NCBI RefSeq assembly: GCF_019966595.1
Contig: NZ_JAINFJ010000001.1
Location: 930,001-994,000, forward strand
Origin: Oricola indica
GTDB lineage: Bacteria; Pseudomonadota; Alphaproteobacteria; Rhizobiales; Rhizobiaceae
Length of the DNA: 64,000 nucleotides
Direction: 5' to 3'
In this document: positions 17,817 to 25,849 of the stretch, piece after piece
Position numbering within the stretch: position 1 is the stretch's first letter
Layout: every line of letters starts with the position of its first letter
Program-made: the position numbers and the translations under genes
The notes under the pieces: generated by a model
Told to the model about the DNA's origin: nothing
Database searches by the model: none
The model's input: only the letters and a program-made list of their open reading frames with translations

Positions 17817-19331
17817 ATGCTGCTTCACCAGTTGCTGACCGACGGCGCGATGCGCCGCCCCGAGCACACGGCTTTCCACTGGGTCGAGCGAGAAAAATCG
17901 CTGACCTACGCGCAAGCCGTCGAGCAGGTTGAGGCCGCGGCCGGTGCGTTTCACGACCTCGGCGCGCGCAAGGGCGACCGCATTACGATCTTTGCCCACA
18001 ACGGCATGGATTATCTGATTTCGATGTTCGCGGCATGGCGGATCGGCGCGATCTCTGCGCTCGTGAACGTCAAGTTCGCCGACGAACTGGATTACTACTT
18101 CGCCGACCACACACCGACGCTTGTCGTCTACACCCATGACAAGATTGCCGAGGTAAAGGCCGCAGCCGAAACATCGGGCGCTGTCAGGCATTTGATCTGC
18201 ATGGACGGCAAGCAGGACGGCGCCTTGAGTTTTCCCGAACTGCTGGATGCCAAACTGCCGCCGCCGCCCGATCCCGGCGACGAGTCCGCGATAGCGCATC
18301 TGTCATACACATCCGGCACGACTGGACAGCCAAAGGGCGCGTGTCTTGCCCACGAACCGACACAGACCGCCAGCGCCGTGATCGGAGAACGGTTGCGCTA
18401 TTCGCGCGATGACATCTCGTTCGGCCCCTCGGCGCTGTCGTCTTCCTACCAACTCGTCGCAAACGTCCTCCCGCCGCTGCGCAACAGTGCCACCTGCATC
18501 GTCATGAAGGACTGGACGCCGGAGACCGGCTATGCGGCGGTCCGGAAAACCGGGGCAACGATTTTCGTCGGCAATCCTCCGGTCCTTGCGGATTTGCTCG
18601 AACAGTCCCGCGTTCATGGCGGCGCTCCCGCCACCCTGCGAATGTCGACCTCCGGCGGCGGTCCGGTGCCGCCGACGCTCAAACGCGCCTGGCGTGACGA
18701 GCTCAAATTGCCGCTCGTCGAGAGCTACGGGCAAAGCGAGATCGGCGGCTTCTTTGCCCTGGCCGATCCGGTTCTTCCCGACGACGCGCATTTCGGCGCG
18801 GTCGGACGTCCGCTGCCCGACAAGGAAGTGCGCATTCTTGGCGCCAATGACGAGGAACTGCCGATCGGGCAACCGGGACAGGTCTGTCTGCGCGGCGGGT
18901 TCATGACGGGCTACTGGGGCAAGCCGGACAAGACGGCGGAAACGCTGAGCGGCGGCTGGCTGCATTCCGGCGATGTCGGCCAGATGTCGGCGGATGGCTA
19001 CCTGACCATGCGCGGACGGGCGTCCGAACTGTTGCACGTGGGCGGCGAAACCTGGTTTCCCCGCGATATCGAGGAAGCCATGATGCTGATCGAGGGCATT
19101 CGCGACGCGGCGGTCGTCGGACTGGACGATGGCGACGGAGGCCATCGCCCGATTGCATTCGTGACCGGTCCGGGAAAGATCGATGCGGCACAAACCCTGG
19201 CGGGTGTCGCCGACAAGACGCCCTATGATCTTTCGACACTGGAAATTCGCCAGATCGACGAGTTCCCCATGACCCCGACCGGCAAGATCGCCAAGGCGAC
19301 GCTGCGCGATCAGGCCGCAGCCAGCAACTAA
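17817..19331 (+). CDS. AMP-forming acid:CoA ligase (ANL superfamily)
   Basis: 504 residues. Adenylation motif LSYTSGTTGQPKG (about residues 161-173), ESYGQSE near residue 304, SGDVGQMSADGYLTMRGRASE (hinge) and the C-terminal catalytic lysine Lys490 in PTGKIAK are all intact, so it should activate a carboxylic acid to its acyl-CoA via an acyl-adenylate. The substrate cannot be read from sequence. Its place inside a BMP-type importer operon suggests the acid is the imported compound or a breakdown product of it. The ATG follows AAGGAGACAAACG. Class-level assignment is certain; benzoate-, crotonobetaine- or medium-chain-type specificity is open. Confidence 0.88.
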   Translation: MLLHQLLTDGAMRRPEHTAFHWVEREKSLTYAQAVEQVEAAAGAFHDLGARKGDRITIFAHNGMDYLISMFAAWRIGAISALVNVKFADELDYYFADHTPTLVVYTHDKIAEVKAAAETSGAVRHLICMDGKQDGALSFPELLDAKLPPPPDPGDESAIAHLSYTSGTTGQPKGACLAHEPTQTASAVIGERLRYSRDDISFGPSALSSSYQLVANVLPPLRNSATCIVMKDWTPETGYAAVRKTGATIFVGNPPVLADLLEQSRVHGGAPATLRMSTSGGGPVPPTLKRAWRDELKLPLVESYGQSEIGGFFALADPVLPDDAHFGAVGRPLPDKEVRILGANDEELPIGQPGQVCLRGGFMTGYWGKPDKTAETLSGGWLHSGDVGQMSADGYLTMRGRASELLHVGGETWFPRDIEEAMMLIEGIRDAAVVGLDDGDGGHRPIAFVTGPGKIDAAQTLAGVADKTPYDLSTLEIRQIDEFPMTPTGKIAKATLRDQAAASN

Positions 19332-19350
19332 AACAGACGGGAGCGAGAGA

Positions 19351-20133
19351 ATGCAGCGCAATATCGCACAACTGACATGGCCGGAGGTCGAGGCGCTCGA
19401 CTTGGCCAAGGACGGCGCCCTGGTGCTGCCGATCGGTTCGATCGAACAGCATGGCCCGCATCTTTCCACCGACTGCGATCTCGTCTTTTCCGAGAATTTC
19501 CTGGAAATGGCCCTGGCGCGACTTGCTCCGGAGACGAAGGTCTGGCGTCTGCCGATGCTGCCGATCTCGAAGTCCAACGAACATGTCGGATTTCCCGGCA
19601 CATGGTATCTGTCGGCCCAGACCTTCATGGCTGTCATCTCGGACATCGCTCGCAGCGCCAGCAACAACGGTTTCCGCCGGCTTGTCCTGTGGAACTGCCA
19701 TGGCGGCAACCGGGCGCTGCTCGAGGTTCTTGCGCGCGACATTCGTATCGAGACAGGCCTGATGACATTTCAGGTCTTTGCCTCGGGCGCCATGCCCGAT
19801 CCCTTACCGGCACTCGATCCTCGCGAGCCGGCTTACGGCATCCATGCCGGCGAATGGGAAACGAGCCTGATGCTGGCGGTTTCACCCGACCGCGTGCGGA
19901 CGGAAAAGCTCGATTGCGCATTTCCCGATTTCCAGTCCGAAACCCTGGCATTGGAGATGACGGGGGCCACGATTGGATGGAAAACGGACGATTTCCAGAA
20001 AACGGGCACATGGGGAGACGCAACCGGTGCGACTGCCGAACGGGGCGCTCAACGGCTCGAACCGCTGATCGAGCGCCTTGCCAGCATCCTGACGGAGATC
20101 TCGACATTCGAAGTTGGGGCGACGAATTCCTGA
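19351..20133 (+). CDS. Creatininase-family metal-dependent amidohydrolase
   Basis: 260 residues, typical for the family. Metal- and substrate-binding motifs are visible in order: PIGSIEQHGPHL (Glu and His), the following aspartate in STDCD, NEHVGFPGT, LWNCHGGN and GIHAGEWETS (His and Glu). Family members hydrolyse C-N bonds of creatinine, formamidopyrimidine or related cyclic amides, and one acts on a ketose ring in inositol breakdown (family knowledge). Last gene of the BMP importer operon, 19 bases after the ligase. A pathway in which an imported cyclic amide is opened here and its acid activated by the ligase is inference. Confidence 0.88.
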   Translation: MQRNIAQLTWPEVEALDLAKDGALVLPIGSIEQHGPHLSTDCDLVFSENFLEMALARLAPETKVWRLPMLPISKSNEHVGFPGTWYLSAQTFMAVISDIARSASNNGFRRLVLWNCHGGNRALLEVLARDIRIETGLMTFQVFASGAMPDPLPALDPREPAYGIHAGEWETSLMLAVSPDRVRTEKLDCAFPDFQSETLALEMTGATIGWKTDDFQKTGTWGDATGATAERGAQRLEPLIERLASILTEISTFEVGATNS

Positions 20134-20292
20134 CCGGTTCGTCGATGATCCGCGAAAGTCCGGTTTTCGGGTGTCGATCAGTTAGGCCGCGGAGTCGCTC
20201 GGCGTCAGGCTTTCCGAAACAAATGCAGTCAATACGGCTTGACCATACCGAGCGTGAGCGCACTCAAGCATCCGTGCGCGTACCAAACAGCC

Positions 20293-21336
20293 TCAGTCGG
20301 CTTTTGTCACCGATTGGCGTTCGACCAGTTCGCATTCGACCTTGATCTGGTTGGGGCCCGCATCGAGCCCGCCCGCGAGATCGACGAGCATCTCGACGGC
20401 GATCTCGCCCATCTCGTAATGCGGCAGCACGAGAGTGGTGAGCGGCGGATGCGTGAATTGCGCGATCGGGCGGTCGTCGAATCCGATGACGGCAATGTCA
20501 TCGGGAACCTTGTATCCCTTTTCGTTGAGGGCTTCGATGCAACCAAGCGCCATCATGTCGTTGGCGCAGAAGATCGCGTCCGGCGGGTTGTCCAGTTCCA
20601 TGAGCTCAAGGGTGCAGTCATAGCCGGTGGACGGCTCCCAGTTGCCCCAGCGAACGAGTGAAGCATCGAATGGAATGTCGTTGCTTGCCAGGGCCTGTTT
20701 GTAGCCCTTGAGACGATCGCGTGACGCGTCGATGCCCTGCTGGCCATTGATCAGGCCGATACGCTTGCGGCCCGCAACCAGAAGCCTTTCGGTCGCGACC
20801 CGGCCGCCGAGCAGGTCTCCGGGCAGGACCGAAGGAAGACTCCGTTTGGAATCGTAGCAGTTCAGCAGCACGGCACGGCTTTTTTCGACAGCGGGCGGCA
20901 GTTCCACGAGACGCGTCAGAATCGTGCCGTAGATGACGCCCATCGCGGGGATCTGGCTCATTTGATTGACGATCGCCGTTTCGGCATCGACATCGCCATG
21001 GCTCACGGTCAGGTAGACGTTGATCCCGTATTCGAGCGCCTTGTCGCGTGCGCCCTCGAATGCCAGCGTCATCCAGGGGTCGGTCGAAACCTCGTCCGCG
21101 ATGAAAAGGATGGTGGAATGACCGCCGGGTGCGGCAACCGTGCCCCTTCGGACGAATTTGTAGCCGAGTTTCTGTGCCGCGTCGCGAACGCGGCGCCGCG
21201 TGGCTTCGGTCAGTTTCGCGCCAGGACTCCCGTTGAGGACGAGCGATACAGTGGCCTGCGAAACGCCGGCCATCGCGGCGACATCCATCATCGTGGGCCG
21301 GCCCGACGCCCCGTGACGATCTTTTTCAGATTTCAA
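20293..21336 (-). CDS. LacI-family transcriptional repressor
   Basis: 347 residues. The N-terminal helix-turn-helix is MMDVAAMAGVSQATVSLVLN (about residues 15-34) with the hinge helix KLTEATRRRVRDAAQKLGYK, followed by a periplasmic-binding-like effector domain (NGQQGIDASRDRLKGYKQAL; IAVIGFDDRPIAQFTHPPLT). It is divergent from the epimerase/sugar-transport genes and most likely represses them and itself, released by a sugar ligand. It converges on the creatininase-family gene with a 159-base gap that shows nothing recognisable. Confidence 0.92.
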   Translation of the reverse strand: MKSEKDRHGASGRPTMMDVAAMAGVSQATVSLVLNGSPGAKLTEATRRRVRDAAQKLGYKFVRRGTVAAPGGHSTILFIADEVSTDPWMTLAFEGARDKALEYGINVYLTVSHGDVDAETAIVNQMSQIPAMGVIYGTILTRLVELPPAVEKSRAVLLNCYDSKRSLPSVLPGDLLGGRVATERLLVAGRKRIGLINGQQGIDASRDRLKGYKQALASNDIPFDASLVRWGNWEPSTGYDCTLELMELDNPPDAIFCANDMMALGCIEALNEKGYKVPDDIAVIGFDDRPIAQFTHPPLTTLVLPHYEMGEIAVEMLVDLAGGLDAGPNQIKVECELVERQSVTKAD

Positions 21337-21455
21337 TTTGAAGTGCCTCTGCAGCGGCGACAGTGAAATTCATTGCGCTGGTCGCTAGCAACCGGCTCGA
21401 AAAAAAGCAAACTCGAAGCACTCCCGGACCTCCATCTGTTTCTTTTTTTGGCGCG

Positions 21456-21473
21456 TCAAACCCGCGCGTTTGA
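21456..21473. promoter_or_regulatory. Inverted repeat in the LacI-divergent region
   Basis: TCAAAC-CCGCGC-GTTTGA, 6-bp perfect arms, about 125 bases upstream of the LacI-family gene. The dyad with a GC centre is the shape of LacI-family operators, but only one copy was found. Confidence 0.3.
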
Positions 21474-21555
21474 GCGATTCCGTCTCCGGCAACGCCAGTC
21501 CCGATGCGGATGGCGCCGTGCCGGGTTGTGCCCGCCCCGGCCCAGCCATTCATAC

Positions 21556-21600
21556 TTGACTAATTATTATTAGTAAATATTATTGATCGCCTTGGGAGGA
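21556..21600 (+). promoter_or_regulatory. Probable sigma70-type promoter and ribosome site of the epimerase gene, A/T-rich
   Basis: TTGACT (21556-21561), a 16-base spacer, then TATTAT (21578-21583), and GGGAGGA (21594-21600) six bases before the ATG at 21607. A CTAAT/ATTAG inverted repeat (21560-21573) sits between the -35 and -10 elements, where a repressor such as the neighbouring LacI protein could block polymerase. Confidence 0.5.
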
Positions 21601-21606
21601 TCATTA

Positions 21607-22623
21607 ATGAGGCTGCTGATCACCGGCGCCACCGGCAAGGTAGGGCGTAATTTCCTGGATCGCGTTCTTTCGGACGAGACCTTCGCCGGCTGGAGCCTCC
21701 GGGTGATTTGCCACAACCGCTCGATCGAACCTTCGGACCGCATCGAGATCGTTCAGGGCTCCTTTGCGGACCCCGATACGGTCAGCAGGTCCATGCAGGG
21801 CGTGACGCATGTGCTCCACATGGCCGCGGTGAAGGAATCGCCCGATCTCGCCATCGACGTCGCGATCAAGGGCATGTTCCTCCTGCTGGAAGGCGCCCGC
21901 GCCTCCTCGACACTGGAACAATTCATCCTGATCAGCGGCGACTGCGCTGTCGGGCATATCTTCCACGAATACGATGCGCCGATTACCGAGACCTCGCCGC
22001 GAAGAGCCTATGAGGGCTGCTACGCGCTGACCAAGGTCCTCGAAGAGGTGATGGTCGAGCAGTACCAGGTGCAATATGACCTCAATGGCTGCGTGCTGCG
22101 CGCGCCATGGATCATGGAAAAGGATGATTTCCGCTTCGCGCTGTCGCTTGGCGAAGACCAGTTCGGCGGCCCGCCATGGGCTGATCTGATCGGCGAAACG
22201 CGCGCGGCGGACGGCTTCCGCAAAGGGGCCGTGCCGTTGATGCTGTCCGCATCGGGCGCGCCGCTGAAACGCAATTTCGTGCATGTGAACGACCTCGTTT
22301 CGGCGATCACCGCCGCGATCGGCAATCCGTCCGCCCGGCAGTCGCTGTTCAACATCGCGATGGACGAGCCCGTCGATTACGGCGCGGTCGCCGCCTACCT
22401 CGCGAAAACGCGGAACATGGAAGCGTTAAGCGTTCCGACGCCGTTTCACAGCAACTGGCTGGACAATTCCAAGGCGCGCCACCTGCTCGGATGGCGCCCG
22501 AAAGTGGATTTCGAGGACCTCATCGAGCGCGCGTGGGGCCTATCAGCGCGCGCCCGACGAGCCTCGGAAGATCTGGTACCCGGGGTAAGGTGCGCCGGAC
22601 CAGCAGATTGTGGGAGGAAAACC
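21607..22623 (+). CDS. NAD(P)-dependent epimerase/dehydratase, in one unbroken frame with the downstream binding protein
   Basis: About 339 codons before the next gene's ATG. Extended SDR signature: LLITGATGKVGRNFL (NAD-binding GxxGxxG), the catalytic YALTK (Tyr-x-x-x-Lys) with SGDC upstream, and NFVHVNDLVSAI. It should oxidise or isomerise a sugar or sugar nucleotide. It has no stop codon of its own: the frame continues through a linker (LVPGVRCAGPADCGRKT) into the signal peptide of the next protein and ends at 23613. A TAA at 22586-22588 lies one frame off, right after a GGGG run (22582-22585), so a one-base change there could have removed the natural stop. Start by ATG at 21607 after GGGAGGA. 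Confidence 0.8.
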
Positions 22624-23613
22624 ATGAAACACAAACTTCTCTATGCACTGGCTTCGGCCATGATTCTGGTCACGGGTGCGTCCCATGCCCAGGACAAGAA
22701 GACACTCGCGATCGTCGTGAAGGGCCTCGATAACCCCTTCTTCGAGCAGATCAATCTCGGCTGCCAGGAATGGATGAAGAACAATCCGGATTCCGAGTAT
22801 GAGTGCATTTACACCGGTCCGGCATCCAGCACCGACGAAGCCGGCGAAGTGCAGATCGTCGACGATCTTCTGACCCGTGGCGTCGCGGCGATTGCCATCT
22901 CGCCGTCCAATGCGCCGGCAATGGCCAACCGCATTCGCCAGATCGCACCGGATGTGCCGGTGATGACCATCGACGCGGACTTCCTCGAGCAGGACCGCGA
23001 CCTGCGCGCCACCTATCTCGGCACCGACAACTACCTGATGGGCGTCAAGATGGCCGAGCAGGCAGCCATGCTGAAGCCGGATGGCGGCTCCGTCTGCCTG
23101 CAGCTCGGCAACGTCGCGGCCGACAACATCAATGCCCGCGCGCAGGGCTTCCGCGACACCGCGGGCGGCGAAAAAGGGATCGATCGGCTGGACGGCCAGA
23201 ACGGCTGGACCGAAATCGAAGGATGCCCGGTCTTCACCAATGACCAGGCCGACCTCGCCAACCAGCAGATCGCCGACACCTTCACCGCCAACCCTGATCT
23301 CGATGCATTCATCCTGATCGGCGGCTGGGCGCAGTTCGCGCCGCAGGCCTACGCCCAGGTGACGGACCAGGTCATGGACAAGCTGAAATCGAAAGAACTG
23401 ATCATCATCGCCGGCGACACGCTGCCGCCGCAGACGCAGGCATTCCGCGACGGACGCAGCCATTCGCAGGTCGGTCAACGTCCCTTCGAAATGGGCCTCC
23501 GCGGACCGGACGTCATGATCCAGCTGATCAATGGCGAGCAGGTCGACGATCCGCTCTACACGGGCCTCGACGTCTGCAACCTGGAAGACGCAGGCTTCTG
23601 CGCTGACAACTAG
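22624..23613 (+). CDS. Sugar ABC transporter periplasmic binding protein (CUT2 type)
   Basis: 329 residues. Signal peptide about residues 1-22 (MKHKLLYALASAMILVTGAS, cleavage after SHA). The mature domain starts KKTLAIVVKGLDNPFFEQI, typical of ribose/fructose-type binding proteins. Four cysteines (in LGCQEW, YECIY, VCLQ and EGCPV) could form disulfides. The ATG at 22624 has GGGAGGA seven bases upstream, so it can be translated on its own even though the upstream frame runs into it. Its ATPase and permease are not adjacent; the single-domain ATPase and permease at 28455-30215 (FrcA/FrcC-like) are the best candidates. Confidence 0.88.
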   Translation: MKHKLLYALASAMILVTGASHAQDKKTLAIVVKGLDNPFFEQINLGCQEWMKNNPDSEYECIYTGPASSTDEAGEVQIVDDLLTRGVAAIAISPSNAPAMANRIRQIAPDVPVMTIDADFLEQDRDLRATYLGTDNYLMGVKMAEQAAMLKPDGGSVCLQLGNVAADNINARAQGFRDTAGGEKGIDRLDGQNGWTEIEGCPVFTNDQADLANQQIADTFTANPDLDAFILIGGWAQFAPQAYAQVTDQVMDKLKSKELIIIAGDTLPPQTQAFRDGRSHSQVGQRPFEMGLRGPDVMIQLINGEQVDDPLYTGLDVCNLEDAGFCADN

Positions 23614-23632
23614 GCGATAACCGCCACACCAT

Positions 23633-23662
23633 TGCCGGGCCTGGAAACAGGCCCGGCATTTT
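23633..23662 (+). terminator. Strong hairpin with U-tract after the sugar-binding-protein gene
   Basis: An 11-bp perfect stem (TGCCGGGCCTG with CAGGCCCGGCA), a GAAA tetraloop and then TTTT: a full Rho-independent terminator form. Since the next gene starts 28 bases later on the same strand, it probably acts as a partial terminator and 3'-end protector. Confidence 0.85.
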
Positions 23663-23689
23663 CCTGCATACAGAGGGACACACACAAAG

Positions 23690-24694
23690 ATGACCGCGCG
23701 AAAGATCAACTGGGGCATATTGTCGACGGCCAGCATCGGCACCGAGAAAGTCATTCCTGCCATGCGGAAATCGGTGTCGTCCAACGTGCTGGGGATCGCT
23801 TCGCGCAGCCCGGAACGCGCCGCCCAGGCAGCGGAAAGGCTCGGCATTCCGAAAAGCTATGGCTCCTATGAAGACATGCTGGCGGATCCGGACATCGACG
23901 CGATCTACAACCCGCTTCCCAATGATCTGCATGTCGAATGGACGCTGAAGGCCGCGCGGGCAGGCAAGCACGTGCTTTGCGAGAAGCCGGTCGGTCTGAA
24001 TGCCGAAGATGCGCTCAGGCTTCGCGACGCGCCGGACGGCGTTCTGATCGCGGAGGGTTTCATGATCCGCCATCACCCGCAATGGCTCCGCCTGCGCGAG
24101 ATGGCGCGGTCCGGAGAACTCGGAGACGTGCGCGCCACGCAGGCCGCGTTCAGCTATTTCAACGACGATCCCGGCGATATACGCAACAAGCCGGAAAACG
24201 GCGGCGGCGCCATGCTGGATATCGGATGCTATCCGATCACGGGCGCCCGCTTTGTTTTCGACGCGGAGCCGCGTCGCGTCGTTTCGCTGATCGATCGCGA
24301 TCCCAACTTCCGTACGGATCGCCTTGTCGGCGCGATCTGCGATTTCGGAGACGGACGGCTACTAACCTTCCAGGCCTCCACGCAACTGGTTCCCTTCCAG
24401 ACATTCCAGGTTTTCGGCACGAAGGCCCGCGCGGAGATTCTTATTCCATTCAATGCGCCGCAAGGCGAGAAGACGACGATCGTCATCGATGACGGAGCCA
24501 GCCTCGACGCCAGCGCGGCCCGTCGCGAAACCCTGCCCTCATGCGACCAGTATGCCGAGCAGGCGGAAGCGTTTGCCCAGTCGATACTGACCGGCACCCC
24601 CGCCCCCTACGGCGTCGACGACGCGATCGCATCGATGCGGGTACTCGACGCCATGTTCGAAAGCGAGCGAACCGGAGGCTGGGTCAGCCTGTGA
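23690..24694 (+). CDS. Gfo/Idh/MocA-family sugar dehydrogenase (NADP-xylose/glucose-fructose oxidoreductase-like)
   Basis: 334 residues. It begins INWGILSTASIGTEKVIPAM, a Rossmann variant seen in NADP+-dependent D-xylose dehydrogenases and dihydrodiol dehydrogenases. The catalytic CEKPVGLN (about residue 97) is present, as is GGGAMLDIGCYPI with the conserved Asp and Tyr. It would oxidise an aldose to a lactone in the cytoplasm. The XylX-type dehydratase at 30287-31450 and sugar transporters around it suggest non-phosphorylative pentose oxidation (inference). The start lies 28 bases after the strong hairpin. Confidence 0.85.
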   Translation: MTARKINWGILSTASIGTEKVIPAMRKSVSSNVLGIASRSPERAAQAAERLGIPKSYGSYEDMLADPDIDAIYNPLPNDLHVEWTLKAARAGKHVLCEKPVGLNAEDALRLRDAPDGVLIAEGFMIRHHPQWLRLREMARSGELGDVRATQAAFSYFNDDPGDIRNKPENGGGAMLDIGCYPITGARFVFDAEPRRVVSLIDRDPNFRTDRLVGAICDFGDGRLLTFQASTQLVPFQTFQVFGTKARAEILIPFNAPQGEKTTIVIDDGASLDASAARRETLPSCDQYAEQAEAFAQSILTGTPAPYGVDDAIASMRVLDAMFESERTGGWVSL

Positions 24695-24741
24695 CCCCGG
24701 CTCACGGGAGCAGTTTTGCCCGCGGCAAATGACAGGGACGC

Positions 24742-24770
24742 TTGATTAATATCATTATTTATATTATCAA
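24742..24770. promoter_or_regulatory. A/T-rich imperfect dyad before the second binding-protein gene
   Basis: TTGATTAATAT (24742-24752) and ATATTATCAA (24761-24770) are inverted repeats except for one extra T. The gap from 24695 to 24824 is otherwise unremarkable. Its strong A/T content in GC-rich DNA suggests a promoter/operator for the operon starting at 24825, perhaps bound by the LacI-family protein. Confidence 0.4.
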
Positions 24771-24824
24771 TTATAAATTGTGCAGCCGCTCCAATCGAAC
24801 GGCTCCGAATAAAGGGAGGATGAT

Positions 24825-25772
24825 ATGAATTTCACGAAAACACTGATCGCAGCGAGCGTAGGCGCGCTGCTTGCGAGCGGCGCCGCCGCGCAGGAAAAGA
24901 AGCAGCTCGCATTCGTCGTCAACGCCGCATCGGATTTCTGGAAACTGGCCGAGGCCGGCGTCAACGCGGCGCAGGCGGAACTGCCGGATTACGAACTGCA
25001 ATTCCGCTATCCCGCCCAGGGTACAGCCGCATTGCAGAATGCGCTGATGGACGACCTTGTGGCCGCAGGCACCGACGCGATCATGATCTCGTCCGCCGAT
25101 CCGAAGAACTCGATCGACGCGTTCAACCGTATCGCCGCGCAGGTTCCGCTGTTCACCACGGACAGCGACGCTCCGCAGAGCGACCGTATCGCCTATCTCG
25201 GCTCGTCGAACACGGCCGCCGGTATCCAGGCGGGCGAAATTGCCATCAAGGCAATGCCGGACGGCGGCAAATGCATGGGCTTCGTCGGTTTCCTTGGCGC
25301 GGATAACGCCATCGAGCGCATCGCCGGTTTCCGGCAGGCCGTCGAAGGCAAGGGCATCGAACTCGTCGACGTCCGCGGCGACGACGTCGATTTCGCCCGT
25401 GCCCGCGCCAATGTGGACGACGTTCTGGCCGCGAATCCGGACATTGACTGCATGGTCGGGTTCTATTCCTACAACCCGCCCAAAATCTACGAGTCGCTTC
25501 AGGCAAACGGCAAGCTGGGAGAGATCACGGTCATCGCTTTCGACGAGGACCCGATCACGCTGGGCGCCGTTCGCGAGGGCAGCTTTGCCGGCACCGTCGT
25601 GCAGGATCCCTACCAGTGGGGCTACCAGGGCATGCACCTGATGGCCGACTACCTTGAGGGCGACAAGTCGGGTGTTCCGGCCGATGGCCTGATCATCGTT
25701 CCGACGAAGATCATCGACCAGAGCAATGTCGATGCCTTCGAAGCCGAGCTGAAAGAGCGCATCAACGGCTAA
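24825..25772 (+). CDS. Sugar ABC transporter periplasmic binding protein (CUT2 type)
   Basis: 315 residues. Signal peptide about residues 1-22 (cleavage near GAAAQ). The mature protein starts KKQLAFVVNAASDFWKLAEA and carries the type-I periplasmic fold (DAIMISSADPKNSIDAFNRI; FTTDSDAPQSDRIAYLGSSN). The ATG at 24825 follows AAAGGGAGG. First gene of a contiguous binding protein, ATPase, permease set (to 28366), so this is a complete importer by itself. The ligand is probably a monosaccharide; the site lacks features that would let me name it. Confidence 0.9.
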   Translation: MNFTKTLIAASVGALLASGAAAQEKKQLAFVVNAASDFWKLAEAGVNAAQAELPDYELQFRYPAQGTAALQNALMDDLVAAGTDAIMISSADPKNSIDAFNRIAAQVPLFTTDSDAPQSDRIAYLGSSNTAAGIQAGEIAIKAMPDGGKCMGFVGFLGADNAIERIAGFRQAVEGKGIELVDVRGDDVDFARARANVDDVLAANPDIDCMVGFYSYNPPKIYESLQANGKLGEITVIAFDEDPITLGAVREGSFAGTVVQDPYQWGYQGMHLMADYLEGDKSGVPADGLIIVPTKIIDQSNVDAFEAELKERING

Positions 25773-25786
25773 GCCCTCCCGGGCTC

Positions 25787-25823
25787 GCGAGTGGGTGATC
25801 CCTGATTGCCCGCTCGCAATTTT
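25787..25823 (+). terminator. Intercistronic hairpin with short U-tract after the second binding-protein gene
   Basis: GCGAGTGGG (25787-25795) pairs with CCCGCTCGC (25809-25817) with one G:U pair, followed by AATTTT. A second small stem, AGCCC/GGGCT (25771-25784), lies just before it. Confidence 0.65.
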
Positions 25824-25849
25824 CCGACTGTACTGGGAATATTCTGAAC

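Noticed and set aside
22543-23847. 434-codon frame on the minus strand across the sugar-binding protein
   Set aside because: Shadow of the binding-protein gene; low-complexity content and no start signals.
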